Positions 34,084 through 41,396 of a DNA stretch of 64,000 bases are shown piece by piece. The DNA is from Fibrobacter sp. (GTDB taxonomy: Bacteria; Fibrobacterota; Fibrobacteria; Fibrobacterales; Fibrobacteraceae): contig JAKSIK010000009.1 in assembly GCA_024398835.1 (NCBI GenBank), positions 1 through 64,000 of the forward strand, given 5' to 3'. The notes beneath the pieces are model-generated. The model was not told where the DNA came from. It saw nothing but the letters and a program-made list of their open reading frames with translations, and searched no databases. The first letter of the stretch is position 1. Each line of letters opens with the position of its first letter. A program made the translations under genes and the position numbers.

Positions 34084-36345
34084 TTACAGCACGCCGTGAG
34101 CCTGGCGGGCAATCACATCCAGCTGCTGTTCGCGCGTGAGCTTGATGAAGCGAACGGCGTAACCAGAAACACGAATCGTGAAGTTCTGATATTCTTCCTT
34201 CTCCGGATGTTCCATGGCGTCCTTCAGCTTCTCCACACCAAAGACGTTCACGTTCAGGTGGTGGCTGCCCTTTCCGAAGTAGCCGTCCAACACCTGCATG
34301 AGCTTCATGGTCCGTTCCTCATCGTCATGACCGAGAGCGCTAGGATTGATGGTCTGGGTGTTGCTGATGCCATCCAGAGCATAATCGTAGGGCAGTTTCG
34401 CCACAGAGTTGAGGGAAGCGAGAAGACCGTTCTTCTCAGCGCCATAGCTGGGGTTAGCGCCCGGAGAGAGGGGCTCGCCAGCCTTGCGGCCATCGGGAAG
34501 CGTACCCGTAGCCTTACCATAAACAACGTTACTCGTAATGGTGAGGATACTGGTGGTCGGTTCAGAATTGCGATATGTAGGCGTATGACGTATCTTCTGG
34601 ATAAAGGTCTTCAAAAGCCACACGGCAATGTCATCGGCGCGGTCATCGTCATTTCCATAACGGGGGAAGTCGCCCTCTATTTCGAAGTTTTCAGCAAGGC
34701 CCGTAGCCGGATCGCGAATTACCTTCACCTTGGCGTACTTGATGGCGCAAAGGCTATCCACCACGTGGCTGAAACCTGCAATACCCGTCGCGAAAGTACG
34801 ACGCACATTGGTATCAATCAAAGCCATTTCTGCAGCTTCGTAATAATACTTGTCGTGCATGTAGTGGATGAGGTTTAGCGTGTTCACATACAAACGAGCA
34901 AGCCAGTCCATGTACAAATCAAACTTGTGCATCACCTCGTCGTAATCCAGGTATTCGCTGGTAATGGGCGGATATTCCGGACCCACCTGCACACCCTTGC
35001 AAATAGCCTCGTCGCGGCCACCGTTGATGGCGTAAAGGAGAGTCTTTGCCAAGTTGGCGCGGGCACCGAAGAACTGCATCTCCTTACCGGTCTGGGTTGC
35101 AGACACGCAGCAGCAGATGCTGTAGTCATCGCCCCAGATTGGGCGCATGGTTTCATCGTTCTCGTACTGGATGGCGCTGGTCTTCACGGAAATTTCTGCA
35201 GCGAACTTCTTGAAGTTTTCCGGCAGACGGGGGCTGTAAAGCACCGTCAGGTTGGGCTCCGGAGAGGGGCCCATGTTGATGAGGGTATGGAGAAAACGAT
35301 AGTCCGTCTTAGTCACCATGTGGCGGCCATCAGTACCGATACCGCCAACTTCCAGCGTAGCCCACACCGGGTCGCCGCTGAACAGTTCATTATAGCTGGT
35401 GATACGGGCAAACTTCACCATGCGAAGCTTCATCACAAAGTGGTCCACCAGTTCCTGAGCTTCCTCTTCCGTAAGAATGCCGGCCTTGATATCGCGGTTG
35501 AAGTAGATATCCAGGAAGGTAGACACGCGGCCCACGCTCATGGCGGCACCGTTCTGCGTCTTGATGGCGCCAAGGTAGCCGAAGTAGAGCCACTGGATAG
35601 CTTCGCGGGCATTCCTTGCAGGCTTGGAAATGTCATAGCCGTAAATCTTGGCCATGGCCTTCAGGCCTTCCAAAGCGCGAATCTGTTCCGCCAGTTCTTC
35701 ACGAAGGCGAACCGTCTCCTCGTTCATGTCCGCCTTGTCGCTAAGAGCCTTGTCCTTCTGCTTCTTCTCGATAAGGTAGTCCACGCCATAGAGGGCAACG
35801 CGGCGGTAATCGCCCACGATACGACCACGGCCATAAGTGTCCGGAAGACCCGTGATGATGTGGGCCTTACGGGCGGCGCGCATGTCCGGCGTATAGGCAT
35901 CAAACACAGCCTGGTTGTGAGTCTTGTGAATGTCCGTAAAGATGTGGTGCAGCTCTTCGCTAGGCGTATAGCCGTAATTCTTGCAACTTTCCTCCGCCAT
36001 CTTGATGCCGCCAAAAGGCATGAAGGCGCGCTTCAGAGGCTTGTCGGTCTGGAGGCCGACGACCTTTTCCAAATCCTTGGTACCTTCGGCAATGAAGCCT
36101 GCCGGATGACTGGTAAGGGTGGACACCACATCCGTGTCCATGTCCAGCACGCCGCCCTTGGCGATTTCCTGCTTCTGCAAATCCTGAACCTCATCCCACA
36201 ACTTCTTTGTTGCAGCCGTTGGACCGGCAAGGAAGGACTTGTCCCCATCATAAGGGACGTAATTCTTTTGGATGAACACCCGAACGTTGACTTCTTCTTT
36301 CCAACGCTGGCCTACAAAGCCATTCCATTCTTCTTTAACAACCAT
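34084..36345 (-). CDS. pflB: Formate acetyltransferase (pyruvate formate-lyase)
   Basis: Non-oxidative cleavage of pyruvate with CoA to acetyl-CoA and formate in anaerobic fermentation. The 753-residue glycyl-radical enzyme has the catalytic Cys pair in [26 protein letters not shown] and the C-terminal glycyl-radical loop [17 protein letters not shown]. The extra Cys before the pair is a small difference from the E. coli ACC order. GAGGAATT precedes the ATG. The activating enzyme gene pflA is not seen next to it. A strong promoter with a palindrome over the start point lies at 36465-36509. Formate and acetate are known Fibrobacter products. Confidence 0.96.
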   Translation of the reverse strand: MVVKEEWNGFVGQRWKEEVNVRVFIQKNYVPYDGDKSFLAGPTAATKKLWDEVQDLQKQEIAKGGVLDMDTDVVSTLTSHPAGFIAEGTKDLEKVVGLQTDKPLKRAFMPFGGIKMAEESCKNYGYTPSEELHHIFTDIHKTHNQAVFDAYTPDMRAARKAHIITGLPDTYGRGRIVGDYRRVALYGVDYLIEKKQKDKALSDKADMNEETVRLREELAEQIRALEGLKAMAKIYGYDISKPARNAREAIQWLYFGYLGAIKTQNGAAMSVGRVSTFLDIYFNRDIKAGILTEEEAQELVDHFVMKLRMVKFARITSYNELFSGDPVWATLEVGGIGTDGRHMVTKTDYRFLHTLINMGPSPEPNLTVLYSPRLPENFKKFAAEISVKTSAIQYENDETMRPIWGDDYSICCCVSATQTGKEMQFFGARANLAKTLLYAINGGRDEAICKGVQVGPEYPPITSEYLDYDEVMHKFDLYMDWLARLYVNTLNLIHYMHDKYYYEAAEMALIDTNVRRTFATGIAGFSHVVDSLCAIKYAKVKVIRDPATGLAENFEIEGDFPRYGNDDDRADDIAVWLLKTFIQKIRHTPTYRNSEPTTSILTITSNVVYGKATGTLPDGRKAGEPLSPGANPSYGAEKNGLLASLNSVAKLPYDYALDGISNTQTINPSALGHDDEERTMKLMQVLDGYFGKGSHHLNVNVFGVEKLKDAMEHPEKEEYQNFTIRVSGYAVRFIKLTREQQLDVIARQAHGVL

Positions 36346-36464
36346 AATTCCTCTTTTTCGCGGACAATGTCCGCACCATCTTTTTCTTGTTTTCCATTCA
36401 CAAATTTATGAAAAGAACCGGACCGCGACACCTAGTAAATCGCCACCCACGACCTTTCCCAATT

Positions 36465-36509
36465 ATTTGTAATCATTACAAATATACATTATAAATTAAA
36501 ATTTGTCAA
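36465..36509 (-). promoter_or_regulatory. pflB promoter with palindromic operator
   Basis: On the minus strand: -35 TTGACA (36504-36509), 17-bp spacer, -10 TATATT (36481-36486). A 19-bp near-perfect palindrome ATTTGTAATCATTACAAAT (36465-36483) overlaps the end of the -10 box and centres on the expected transcription start near 36474. A repressor bound there would block transcription. Sequence does not match the Rex consensus exactly; the regulator is unknown. Confidence 0.65.
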
Positions 36510-36597
36510 CATGAAAATCAATGGAATTTTTGCAACTCGTTGATTGTCATTGAATTATGCGTAGGGCCTTTGAAATTTAAGGCCCAATTGTTTCTTT

Positions 36598-36864
36598 TTA
36601 CAGTGCGAAATCGTACTTTTGGGTAAAGTCCTTGTCCACGCAGAAGGCGCTGCAGTTGACGCCGATTTTTGCCTTTGCAGCCTTGGACGTCGGAGCCTTG
36701 AAAGGTTTATCATAAACGCTTATTACCGTTCCAAATTCAAAGGCGATGTCTTTTTGTGCATAGGTCCCGCCATATTTACCCTTTCTGACAATTAAGCCAA
36801 TAGCGTTGGTTGATTCAATCCATTCGGATACGCTCATGACAAAGTTTGGCAAACCGGCTTGCAT
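36598..36864 (-). pseudogene. Truncated KilA-N domain gene fragment
   Basis: An 88-codon frame. Its first half (LPNFVMSVSEWIESTNAIGLIVRKGKYGGTYAQKDIAFEFG) aligns with the middle of the KilA-N protein at 37866-38666. The homology in frame extends upstream of the ATG (to about 36900) and stops abruptly after AFEFG. The last 40 residues are unrelated and were not recognised. The N-terminal part of the domain is missing. The fragment reads in the same frame as the RhuM-like gene, directly after its stop codon. Probably a deletion remnant joined to another gene end; translation is uncertain. Confidence 0.6.
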
Positions 36865-36906
36865 TTTAAAGTGGTCGAATTCGACTCCTTTAAACTTGTA
36901 TTTGTT

Positions 36907-37788
36907 TTATTTTCCGGACGACAACGCGACCATTTCCAGAAGTTGCTTTTTCGAGACTAGGTTCAGGACCGAGAACGCGGTCAATTTTTTCCCGAGTTCG
37001 TTGAGCGATGAGCCGACGTGATAAACGGTTTCGTCCACGATGATGAACCTGTCGTGAACATTCTGCATATTTTTGAGAATGACTGTCGGGAATTGGCGAT
37101 TCAGCCGATCTGCTTCTTCTTTCAGGTGCCGGTTCACATGACCAGAATAGACAAGCGCATTTACACCTGCAGATTTCTTGGCGACAAGCGAAAGCGCAAC
37201 ATCGTCCGCGAACGGGTCTATGACGACAACCTCCTCCTTCGCCAAACGGATGAGCCGCGCCGCAAATTCGTAGCCGCTCCACCAGGATTTTGCGTTCAGC
37301 ACGCCCTCGCTCGGCGGCAGGTTAGCCTTGACGAAAAAATCCACCTGCTTTTCGAGGAATTGGACGCGGGTGTCGAGAGTTTCAAGCTTGTTTTCGTGCG
37401 AGACAAGCCGCTGGTTTACGGACCCACCCTTGAGAAGATGCTCCTTGAGAATTTGATTCGCCCATTGACGAAAGCGTGTGCCTTGAATAGATTTGACGCG
37501 ATAGCCGACAGAAATAATAACATCTAAATTGTATAGTTTTTGCTTTCTATGAACAACCCTTTTGCCTTCTTGGGCAACTTGTAAGAATTCCTTACAAGTT
37601 CGATCTTGGTACAATTCCTCTTCAGTATAGATGTTTTTTATATGCAAAGTGATGTTTTGAGGAACTGTTCCAAACAATTCCGCCATCTGCGCCTGCGTGA
37701 GCCACACCGTCTCGTTTTCCAGGCGAACTTCGAGGTGGAATTCGCCGCCTTCCGGCTGGTACACGATGATTTCGTTTTTCTCTTCCAT
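36907..37788 (-). CDS. RhuM-family protein with C-terminal PLD-like domain
   Basis: A 293-residue protein. The N-terminal ~115 residues match the virulence protein RhuM family (IVYQPEGGEFHLEVRLENETVWLTQAQMAELFG, TVPQNITLHIKNIY, YNLDVIISVGYRVKS, FRQWANQILKEHL). A coiled linker follows, then a C-terminal domain with VHDRFIIVDETVYHVGSSLNELGKK, which resembles a PLD-like fold often joined to such proteins; the usual catalytic HxK is not complete. RhuM proteins occur in phage, pathogenicity and defence islands; the biochemical role is unknown. GGAG lies 5 nt before the ATG at 37788. Its upstream region is a copy of that of the KilA-N gene. Confidence 0.82.
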   Translation of the reverse strand: MEEKNEIIVYQPEGGEFHLEVRLENETVWLTQAQMAELFGTVPQNITLHIKNIYTEEELYQDRTCKEFLQVAQEGKRVVHRKQKLYNLDVIISVGYRVKSIQGTRFRQWANQILKEHLLKGGSVNQRLVSHENKLETLDTRVQFLEKQVDFFVKANLPPSEGVLNAKSWWSGYEFAARLIRLAKEEVVVIDPFADDVALSLVAKKSAGVNALVYSGHVNRHLKEEADRLNRQFPTVILKNMQNVHDRFIIVDETVYHVGSSLNELGKKLTAFSVLNLVSKKQLLEMVALSSGK

Positions 37789-37843
37789 ATTCACTCCTTT
37801 GTGTTACAAGCTGAAAAAACACAAAACAAATGCACAAATGTGC
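37786..37843. repeat. Duplicated upstream region, copy 1 (RhuM gene)
   Basis: A 58-bp segment nearly identical to 38664-38720 (about two differences). It includes the start codon, the AAAGGAG ribosome site and, at its far end, the inverted repeat GCACA-AA-TGTGC (37832-37843). The same element in front of two regulator-like genes points to shared control, possibly autoregulation. Confidence 0.85.
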
Positions 37844-37865
37844 GAAATTTTCAAAACAGTCAAGG

Positions 37866-38666
37866 CTACTTCAAAAGTTTTCGTCCCTCGATGTTTTCTA
37901 GAACCGTCATCTGTGAAATGGCAATTTGGTTCAGCTTGACAAGGCGTTCGCTTTGAGGAAGGCCTTCGTTAATCAATACGGAGTTCAGCGATTCCATGTT
38001 GCTGAGGCAAATCAGCTGATTGACCGTCGCATAATCACGAACATTGCCTGGCAACGTGGAATTTGACTCACGCCACTCCGCCGCAGTAAAGCCGAACAGA
38101 GCCATGTTCAAAACGTCGGCTTCACTTGCGTACACAATGGACGTCTCCCGCGAAGTAAGCGTCGCAGGGATCAGGTTCTGCTTGATGGCGTCCGTGTGGA
38201 TGCGATAGTTTATTTTCGAGAGTTCCCGCTTGACGGACCAGCCGAGCTCTGCCTGCTCAGCCGCCTTGAGACGCTGGAATTCCTTGACAATGTAGATTTT
38301 GAACTCTGCGCTAATCCACATTGCGAATTCAAAGGCGATGTCCTTGTGCGCGTATGTTCCTCCATAACGGCCTGCCTTGGAGATAATTGATATTGCTCCC
38401 GCACGTTCAACGAATTCCTTAACGCTTATCTTGAAACTGTTTAAACCAGACTGATTTGTAATTGTGGCGAATTCGCCATAATTAAAACCTGAATTGTAAA
38501 CTTTCTCCCAAATACCAATGTATTCCAGGGTGTTTCGGTTTCTTAGCCAATCCGCGATAAAGAAGGCGCCGTCTTTGGCTTTTAACATATCCGTCAACGA
38601 GATGTAATCCTCTCCATTTACTTTTTGAACGGATATTTCCGTGTTCATGACTTCGATCTTGCTCAT
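37866..38666 (-). CDS. KilA-N domain protein
   Basis: A 266-residue protein with an N-terminal KilA-N DNA-binding domain (about residues 10-120: ISLTDMLKAKDGAFFIADWLRNRNTLEYIGIWE, GLNSFKISVKEFVERAGAISII, GRYGGTYAHKDIAFEFAMWIS). A conserved helical C-terminal half follows (about 125-266; IYASEADVLNMALFGFTAAEWR-type segment). KilA-N proteins come from phages and mobile or defence loci and are thought to bind DNA. SD GGAG at 5 nt from the ATG at 38666; a GTG two codons upstream is unlikely. It is followed by the RhuM-like gene and a truncated KilA-N copy on the same strand. Confidence 0.85.
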   Translation of the reverse strand: MSKIEVMNTEISVQKVNGEDYISLTDMLKAKDGAFFIADWLRNRNTLEYIGIWEKVYNSGFNYGEFATITNQSGLNSFKISVKEFVERAGAISIISKAGRYGGTYAHKDIAFEFAMWISAEFKIYIVKEFQRLKAAEQAELGWSVKRELSKINYRIHTDAIKQNLIPATLTSRETSIVYASEADVLNMALFGFTAAEWRESNSTLPGNVRDYATVNQLICLSNMESLNSVLINEGLPQSERLVKLNQIAISQMTVLENIEGRKLLK

Positions 38667-38720
38667 ATTCACTCCTTTGCGTTACAAGCTGAAAAACACA
38701 AAACAAATGCACAAATGTGC
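38664..38720. repeat. Duplicated upstream region, copy 2 (KilA-N gene)
   Basis: Counterpart of 37786-37843, one base shorter. It carries the same ribosome site and the same 12-bp inverted repeat GCACAAATGTGC (38709-38720). Confidence 0.85.
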
Positions 38721-38912
38721 TAGTGAACAAAATATAACTAAAATTAAACAAAAAAGCAACAGACCGCGCAATTTTCTTGAAAAAGTCGGCGCCGCCCAAG
38801 ATGCGGTTACAAATGCCGCCGCGAGCGATGCAATTTGCCATCGCTCAAAATTCATGCGTTTTGACATCTACTGACATGCAGATTAGTTATATTTTTATCG
38901 TACATAAAGAGT

Positions 38913-38970
38913 TTTGCTCTTGTTCCTCACCTGAAACTTCGACAATTTCTGAACAGGGAATAAGGCGACG
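38913..38970. repeat. Diverged direct repeat, copy A
   Basis: Shares TTTGCTCTT, then CACCTGAAACTTCGACA and TTTCTGAACA plus a GAATAAG-type end with copy B 275 bp downstream; about nine of ten bases match over the core. A hairpin TGCGGT...ACCGCA (38979-39000) follows. Confidence 0.75.
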
Positions 38971-39187
38971 CTCACGTCTGCGGTGGTTTACTCTACCGCA
39001 TCGTTCTACCACATTGGTATTCTGTATATCGGTTTGCCCGTGTGTAGCGCGACCTTTTGGGGCGTGGGTTGTTTGCGTTTATTTGTTCATGGCAGTCGAA
39101 GGCCTAAGGTGGGTAAGCGCATTCAGCCTCACGCCTTTTTCATTTATATCGTGTGGAAGTTTCGCGACAGGAGCGGCTCTTGTTGGG

Positions 39188-39245
39188 TTTGCTCTTATTC
39201 GCACCTGAAACTTCGACACTTTCTGAACACGAAATAAGACAAACG
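39188..39245. repeat. Diverged direct repeat, copy B
   Basis: Second copy of the element at 38913-38970. It is followed by hairpin CCTAT-GATTG-ATAGG (39254-39268). Copy B ends about 150 bp before the methyltransferase start. Confidence 0.75.
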
Positions 39246-39352
39246 TTCGGCGACCTATGATTGATAGGCCGTGCTGTTTACGCGTATCCACGCGCGCATA
39301 CGGGCGTTTTCTTTATTTGTTCTGACATCGCGGTTTCTTGCTCCCGAATGAG

Positions 39353-39368
39353 AGTGAACTCGTTCACT
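39353..39368. promoter_or_regulatory. Palindrome before the methyltransferase gene
   Basis: AGTGAAC-TC-GTTCACT, a 16-bp perfect inverted repeat 26 bp before the chosen ATG. Many restriction-modification operons are autoregulated at such sites, by a controller protein or by the methyltransferase. It could equally form an RNA hairpin in the leader. Confidence 0.5.
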
Positions 39369-39394
39369 TTCAACGCGAGGAGCGAGAGACATAC

Positions 39395-40555
39395 ATGGCG
39401 GGCCGTGGCACAAAGTCTGGAAAGAAAAAGGAAAAATCGAGTTTCCGGTTCATTGACTTATTTGCTGGAATTGGCGGATTTCACACTGCAATGCACAGTG
39501 TTGGCGGAAAGTGTGTGTTTGCTAGTGAATGGGATAAGAACGCCCGCATTACTTATGAAGAAAATTATAAAAAAATAGAGCCAAAACTTTTCCAAAAAGA
39601 TAAAGAAGGGAACTATAAATTTTTCAACGCAGATATCAATGATGTTGAAATGAATAACATTCCTGACTTTGATGTTTTGTGTGGTGGATTTCCTTGCCAG
39701 GCGTTTTCCATTGCAGGCAAACGAAAAGGCTTTGAAGACACGCGAGGTACTTTATTCTTCAATATCGCCGCAATTGTTAATCATAAAATTCAGATTGGTA
39801 AAAAGCCCAAAATTCTTTTTTTGGAGAATGTAAAGGGTTTAAAAAATCATAACCATGGAAAAACATTAGAAACGTTACTTCGTGTTTTGAAAAAAGATTT
39901 AAAATACGAAGTTCGTACCGCCGTTTTAAACGCAAAGTATTTTGGTGTTCCTCAAAATAGAGAACGCTTGTTTTTCGTGTGTTGGGACAAGAAACAATGC
40001 TGTGCGGAAGATTTTTCTTTCCCTCTTGGACTTGATGCAAAATTAAAGCCTTTATTCGAAAAAGAAAAACTGAACAAATGTATTGCAACCAAAGTCAGCG
40101 ATATCTTTGAACCTGCATCTAAAATACCTGAAAAGAATACCATCAGTGATAAGATGTGGATTGGCCATCAGCTGAGAAAAAAACGTAATCAAGAAAATGG
40201 CAAGGGTTTTGGATATTCCTTATTTTCCGGAGATAGCGTTTATTGCAGTACAATCTCGGCTCGATACTGGAAAGATGGTAGCGAAATTTTAATTGATCAG
40301 TCTGCTCTCGGCAAAAATCCACGAAAACTTACACCCGTTGAAGCTGGACGTTTACAAGGATATAAGATTATCGGCAACGGATGGGAGAACCCAGAATCAA
40401 AGCATAATCAAAATAATCAAAAAAATTTCCCAGAGATGAAAATTGTCGTCTCGGATAAAGAAGCATTTCATCAATTCGGCAATAGTGTTGCTGTTCCTGT
40501 AATTAGAACATTGGCAGGGGAAATTAGAAAACAACTGCTAGAAGGACAGGAGTGA
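39395..40555 (+). CDS. DNA (cytosine-5) methyltransferase
   Basis: A 386-residue C5-cytosine methyltransferase, expected to mark host DNA. Motifs are in canonical order: FIDLFAGIGGFHTA (motif I, AdoMet), GGFPCQAFSIAGKRKGF (motif IV, catalytic Cys101), LFLENVKGL (motif VI), QNRERLFFV (motif VIII), and HQFGNSVAVPVIRTLA (motif X). The segment between VIII and X is the target recognition region, short here; the site cannot be read from sequence. A TTG far upstream opens the frame, but GAGAG before the ATG at 39395 is preferred. It is the first of five genes on the plus strand, AT-richer than the housekeeping genes around, which suggests horizontal transfer. Confidence 0.95.
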   Translation: MAGRGTKSGKKKEKSSFRFIDLFAGIGGFHTAMHSVGGKCVFASEWDKNARITYEENYKKIEPKLFQKDKEGNYKFFNADINDVEMNNIPDFDVLCGGFPCQAFSIAGKRKGFEDTRGTLFFNIAAIVNHKIQIGKKPKILFLENVKGLKNHNHGKTLETLLRVLKKDLKYEVRTAVLNAKYFGVPQNRERLFFVCWDKKQCCAEDFSFPLGLDAKLKPLFEKEKLNKCIATKVSDIFEPASKIPEKNTISDKMWIGHQLRKKRNQENGKGFGYSLFSGDSVYCSTISARYWKDGSEILIDQSALGKNPRKLTPVEAGRLQGYKIIGNGWENPESKHNQNNQKNFPEMKIVVSDKEAFHQFGNSVAVPVIRTLAGEIRKQLLEGQE

Positions 40556-40560
40556 AAGCG

Positions 40561-41391
40561 ATGCCTTATATCACTCAAATTATAAAAGATTTGAATGCAG
40601 TATTGCAATATGCAAAGCATCGTTTTCAAAATGAATTTAAACAACAGGAATTTGAACTAAATGACACCTTTAAAAATTCATTTTTTAATTTCCTAAAAGA
40701 AAAAAATTGCGAAATAGAATTTTTTAGACATACATCAGTCATCACGACAAAAGCTAATCAAAATATTTTTATTGCGAATCAGTGGTTTGTGATAGCGTCA
40801 TACATGGTTGATTTCTGTACAGAGTTGTTAACATACAAGGAACTGTATTTAAAAATTTGTACCAGAATTCATCGAAGCCCAGAACAACTTGCAAAAAAGC
40901 TAAAGGTTTCAAATGATTTTTCGACAAAGCCTCTATTTGTACAGAGCGCAAAAGAGATGTTTAACGAAATCTACAAGGACGAGAGAGCCTCTATTGAAGC
41001 TGCTGGATACTTATGGAATTTTATAAGTAATTATTCCTGGTGGGCCGGAAGCAAAACTGTTGATCGAAATGATTTTTATGTTTCGCCAATTTTAAATTCT
41101 CTTAATGTAGTAAATGTTAGCCATGGGTATGTCGCCGACATTGTATTTGCATATTCAACAAATTTTTCATTAAGAAAAAATGTTGAAAGTGTGAGTAGTT
41201 TCACTATAGGAGCAAAGCTGAATGCTTATACTCCAGATGCCGAAGAATCCGCATCTTATAAAAAAGCAGAAAAAATTGATTCGTCTTTGAGTTTGAACGA
41301 TGCGTCAACTGCATATCTTGCTCAACCTACATCTACACCCAAAATATCAATCAGTGCAGCAAGTCTTGATCGCTTTAAAAGAAATGGTTAA
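40561..41391 (+). CDS. Unknown protein of the methyltransferase/SNF2/GHKL operon
   Basis: A 276-residue soluble protein, not recognised. It looks mostly alpha-helical: an N-terminal helical, Phe/Lys-rich half (about 1-110), a middle segment around FNEIYKDERASIEAAGYLWNFISNYSWWAG, and a C-terminal Ser/Ala-rich tail (about 225-276). No signal, membrane helix, nuclease motif or Walker motif was seen. A GTG at 40552 overlapping the methyltransferase stop is possible, but GGAG lies 8 nt before the ATG at 40561. Its position between methyltransferase and helicase genes, with almost no gaps, implies a dedicated component, for example a specificity, adaptor or control subunit; this is inference. Confidence 0.75.
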   Translation: MPYITQIIKDLNAVLQYAKHRFQNEFKQQEFELNDTFKNSFFNFLKEKNCEIEFFRHTSVITTKANQNIFIANQWFVIASYMVDFCTELLTYKELYLKICTRIHRSPEQLAKKLKVSNDFSTKPLFVQSAKEMFNEIYKDERASIEAAGYLWNFISNYSWWAGSKTVDRNDFYVSPILNSLNVVNVSHGYVADIVFAYSTNFSLRKNVESVSSFTIGAKLNAYTPDAEESASYKKAEKIDSSLSLNDASTAYLAQPTSTPKISISAASLDRFKRNG

Positions 41392-41396
41392 TTGTG

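Larger units (their letters stand above)
38721..39394. other. Gene-free stretch between KilA-N gene and the methyltransferase operon
   Basis: About 670 bp with no convincing gene. Open frames here (for example 38777-39208 plus) lack ribosome sites and have Cys/Ser/Phe-rich, non-natural compositions. It contains a diverged direct repeat (38913-38970 and 39188-39245), each copy followed by a small hairpin, a later TTTATTTGTTC element after each copy (near 39080 and 39312), and a palindrome before the methyltransferase start. It could hold a non-coding RNA or promoter/operator elements of the operon. Confidence 0.5.

Noticed and set aside
36564-36585. Hairpin GGGCCTT ... AAGGCCC after the KilA-N fragment
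   Set aside because: In the minus direction there is no T run after it; a T-rich run follows only on the plus strand, where no gene lies upstream. Not called as a terminator.
38777-39208. A 143-codon frame before the methyltransferase gene
   Set aside because: Cys/Ser/Phe-rich composition, no ribosome site, and it runs across repeat and hairpin elements. Treated as non-coding.
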